Source: Psoroptes ovis
Taxonomy: Eukaryota; Arthropoda; Arachnida; Sarcoptiformes; Psoroptidae
Assembly: GCA_002943765.1 (NCBI GenBank)
Contig: PQWQ01000016.1
Location: 434,001-498,000 of the forward strand
Direction: 5' to 3'
Length of the DNA: 64,000 nucleotides
The position numbers and the translations under genes were made by a program. Positions 61,190-64,000 of this stretch are shown in pieces (the stretch's first letter is position 1; each line of letters opens with the position of its first letter). Below the pieces are notes generated by a model, which ran no database searches, had not been told where the DNA came from, and saw only the letters and a program-made list of their open reading frames with translations.

Positions 61190-64000
61190 TCATTGCTGCT
61201 GTTGTTGATTTTGATCTTGATCTCGATCATGATCATTGTCGATACTATCATTTGGATTAACCACTTCAATCGATTGAAAATATGGCTGCAATTTATGGTT
61301 ATGATTCATGATTTTCATTTCATTTGTATTTTGTTGTTGTGTTGTTGTTGTTGTAGCTGTCAACGCTGTTGTTTTTGTCATTGGTTGAAATGGTAATTGT
61401 AATAGAAATGATTGTCTACGATTTATAAGATTAGTGTTAGTGTTATTATTATTATTGAAATTATCAGTTCTAAATTGTTGCTGTTGATGATGATTATGAT
61501 AATTTTTACGTTCATTTTCCAACGATGTAATTCGTTGTTTCAATCGTTTTTGTGTGGTAGAATATTCAGCAATCAAACGTGCAAAACGTAATTGTAGTGA
61601 ATCGAGTTCTTTTTCTAAACGTTTACATTTTTGTTTAATATCTTCTTCTTTGATTGCAGCACGTTTCAATACTTCTTCATCCAATAAATTGTCTTTACGT
61701 AGAATTTGTTTACCTTTTTCAATTAGCATATTACATGCTTCAGGATAATCTTCTAATACTTCCCATAAATCATTTTTAGACAAACAAAATAGATCAGAAT
61801 AACCAACTGAACGTACATTGGCTGTACGACGATTACCAGTTTTATTACCTTTTATATTGAGTATTGATAATTCACCAAATACACAACCATCAGTTAATGT
61901 TGCAAATACTGTTCGACCATCATCACCGACCACTGATAATTTACCTTTTTTAACAATATACATTTCTTTACCGACATCACCTTTACGGCAAATATAATCA
62001 CCAGGTGAAAATACTTGTAAACGTAATTTAAGAATTAATTCGACTAATAATCCTGGTTCACAATCTTGAAACAATTGTACACGTCTTAAAGTTTGTAAAT
62101 GTACATTAATTGCTATTTCTGCTTTTAATTTATCCGGTAAAATTGCTGTCACTGAATCTTCATCTAATGATTGTTTATTTGTCCATAAATAATCAAACCA
62201 TTTAATAACACGTTGCTCAAGATCTTTTGATACATGACGAAATTTCATATATTGTTTAACGGCATCCATTTGTGATTGAAATTCGGTACGTGCTGCATTC
62301 ATATTTGTAATCATTGAACCAACATTACCGACAATCGTAGCAAATATTAATACACCGATTAAAAAATTAACCACAACAAATGCATATTCAAAATCAGTTT
62401 CTGGTATCGGTACCTCGCCAATAGTGGTCAATGTCAGTGTAGACCAATAAAAACAATAAATATATTGATGTCTTAATGAATCGGTTTGATTTATTGATTC
62501 ACCATCAATAGCACGACGATTATAAACCCAACGATCACTGTCGAAACCGATTGCATATGATATTGCAAAATAAATACATGCATTCCAATGTATTAATATT
62601 AAAATGTAAAATATCAATTTTGCAATACGAAATGCATGAGGAAAATTTGTTCGCGTTTCAGTACGTTCAAAACATTCAGTTAAACGATAAAATCGTAGTA
62701 ATCGATTAATGCGTACAATAACAGTGCATGGATAATGTTTTTCCGGTTCACAATATGTACCAGTCATAATAAATATTAAATCTGTCGGCAATACTGATAA
62801 TATATCTAATTTAAAACGAAAGCTTTTTATATAATTTATTAACAGCTTATTCAAATCTTTGACCAATAATCCTTGTTCTAAATAACCGGTACGTGAACTA
62901 AGAAACATATCGATCAAATAAACAATATCGATTGAATAATCGATCAAAATCCAACCGGTAAGAAAATCATTTTGCATTTGCCAAAATACTGATCTTCCTA
63001 TTATTGTAATCACATTATAAATGACTGAAATACTAATTGAAATAAAACAATTAATTAATATATTATAAAATGAATCTTTATTGTTCACAATACTCACCAC
63101 ATAATAAATAGCCATCGATAATACGTTTCTTTTGAATCGAGAATATTAAAGACAATGTAAAAAAAATAAATCAATTAATAGCTCCAATAATTATACAATC
63201 AATCATTCACTTACGACTACTTGGATCAATCACATAATTCAATGTACGTTGTGTACGTTTTTTCATTTGATTTTGTCTACTTTTTGCACTCGATTTAGTA
63301 TTGGTACTATTGTTGGTGATTGATTTATTATCATTTTTATCCATTTTATTATTAGATTTATTTTCATTATTATTATTATTTGAATTTTTATTATCACCAT
63401 TTTTTTGATCATTTGCATTTGTTTTTGTATGATCATCATCATCATCATCATCATTATTGTCATCGTCATCGTCATCATCGATATCATTATCGTTACCATG
63501 TGCCATTGCAAATTTTTCCAAAAATGAATCATGACTACCGATGAAATCTTGTCCTTTTTTATTGTTATTATTATTTTTTGACCAATATTTAAAGGTCTTT
63601 AAAGTGAAGAAAAGTATGATTATTTTGTAAATATTATTCAATTTAAAATGAATCACAATTACCTGCAATGCATTCGCTATTTTAGGTATATTCAAACGAA
63701 ATTCTCTGGTTGATGATTGCTGCTGCTGCTGTTGTTGTTGTTGTGGTTGTTGAGCATTATCTGGTTTAGCATTACCCAACGCTACCGCCGGTGTTGATTG
63801 TCTACTTGATGTAAGTAAAAGTTTTGAATTTGCACCAACTGAAGAAGCATTACTGGCCGATGATGATAAACGACGAAGATTATTATTTGTTGTCGATTTT
63901 GTCGAATTAATATCTAATGTTGTTGTCCATATTTGTTCTTTGGATTGTTTATCATTTTCAGCATGATTTCTATTATTATTATCATTACCAATAGTTAATT
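61190..64000 (-). CDS. CNGA: cyclic nucleotide-gated cation channel, CNGA-type (5' end beyond window)
   Basis: Four exons in the window: 64000-63663 (continues off the right edge), 63596-63215, 63128-63098 and 63032-61190; about 860 residues visible. The N-terminal part is Gln/Asn/Asp-rich. The exon junctions rebuild NYVIDPSSQTYYRWLFIMC, the conserved run into S1. S2 to S6 follow, with S4 VIVRINRLLRFYRL, a pore of LTLTTIGEVPIPETD and S6 FVVVNFLIGVLIFATIVGNV. The C-linker and cyclic nucleotide-binding domain contain FGELSILN and RRTANVRS, including the Thr next to Ala associated with cGMP binding in CNGA subunits. A long coiled coil follows (LKRAAIKEEDIKQKCKRLEK onward), matching the CLZ trimerisation zone of CNGA, then a Gln/Asn-rich tail. 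It forms a ligand-gated cation channel of sensory or neuronal membranes. One exon is only 31 nt long. The 66-nt intron 63597-63662 has no stop in frame. Confidence 0.96.

Noticed and set aside
63033..63115. N-terminus of the long channel ORF (MAIYYVVSIVNNKDSFYN...)
   Set aside because: This stretch is mostly a GTGAGT...TTAG intron; the conserved S1 region is rebuilt only when it is spliced out and the 31-nt microexon is included.
1..64000. tRNA, rRNA, CRISPR arrays, operons or bacterial mobile elements
   Set aside because: None seen. Splice-interrupted animal genes and AT microsatellites mark this as eukaryotic nuclear DNA, and no tRNA-like fold with conserved boxes was found by eye on either strand.

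Overview
The window reads as a eukaryotic nuclear contig from a very AT-rich, compact arthropod genome, most likely an acariform (astigmatid) mite. Evidence: short GT-AG introns (mostly about 50-100 nt), coding exons full of Asn/Gln/Ser/His homopolymers, animal-only gene families (PET-LIM Limpet, NtA/Kazal agrin-like, CD36 scavenger receptor, CNG channel, an EFLamide-type neuropeptide), and a four-cysteine chitin-binding protein that resembles the Der p 23 type of dust-mite peritrophin. The species cannot be fixed from this sequence alone.

Layout. 1-9.3 kb: no recognisable gene, only simple-sequence DNA and two ~80-bp mobile elements. 9.4-16.3 kb: three minus-strand genes, an ER J-protein (DNAJB9/ERdj4-like), a six-exon CD36-family receptor, and a GSEFLamide neuropeptide precursor with what look like two alternative terminal exons, each with its own poly(A) signal. 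19.6-26.4 kb: minus-strand Limpet-type gene (PET remnant plus six LIM domains) with a 4.5-kb intron that holds an alternative first exon. 26.4-46.6 kb: a 20-kb gene desert with most of the mobile elements and hairpins and one isolated Ala-rich exon candidate. 46.6-53.4 kb: plus-strand PCTAIRE-type CDK with an 881-residue low-complexity N-terminal extension. 53.7-57.2 kb: minus-strand NtA/Kazal agrin-like protein and glucose-6-phosphate dehydrogenase. 60-64 kb: minus-strand peritrophin-like protein and a CNGA-type cyclic nucleotide-gated channel that runs off the right edge.

Twelve copies of one ~80-bp family of TA-flanked, terminally inverted repeats (mariner-type ends starting TTAGG) lie in 1.1-46.2 kb and none in the gene-dense right quarter. 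They fall into two subfamilies (A and B), each present in both orientations. The genes do not form a pathway; neighbours appear functionally unrelated, as is usual for an animal genome. Exon boundaries were derived by hand from splice consensus, reading-frame phase and family conservation. Every multi-exon model given sums to a multiple of three, except the channel, which is cut by the window edge.
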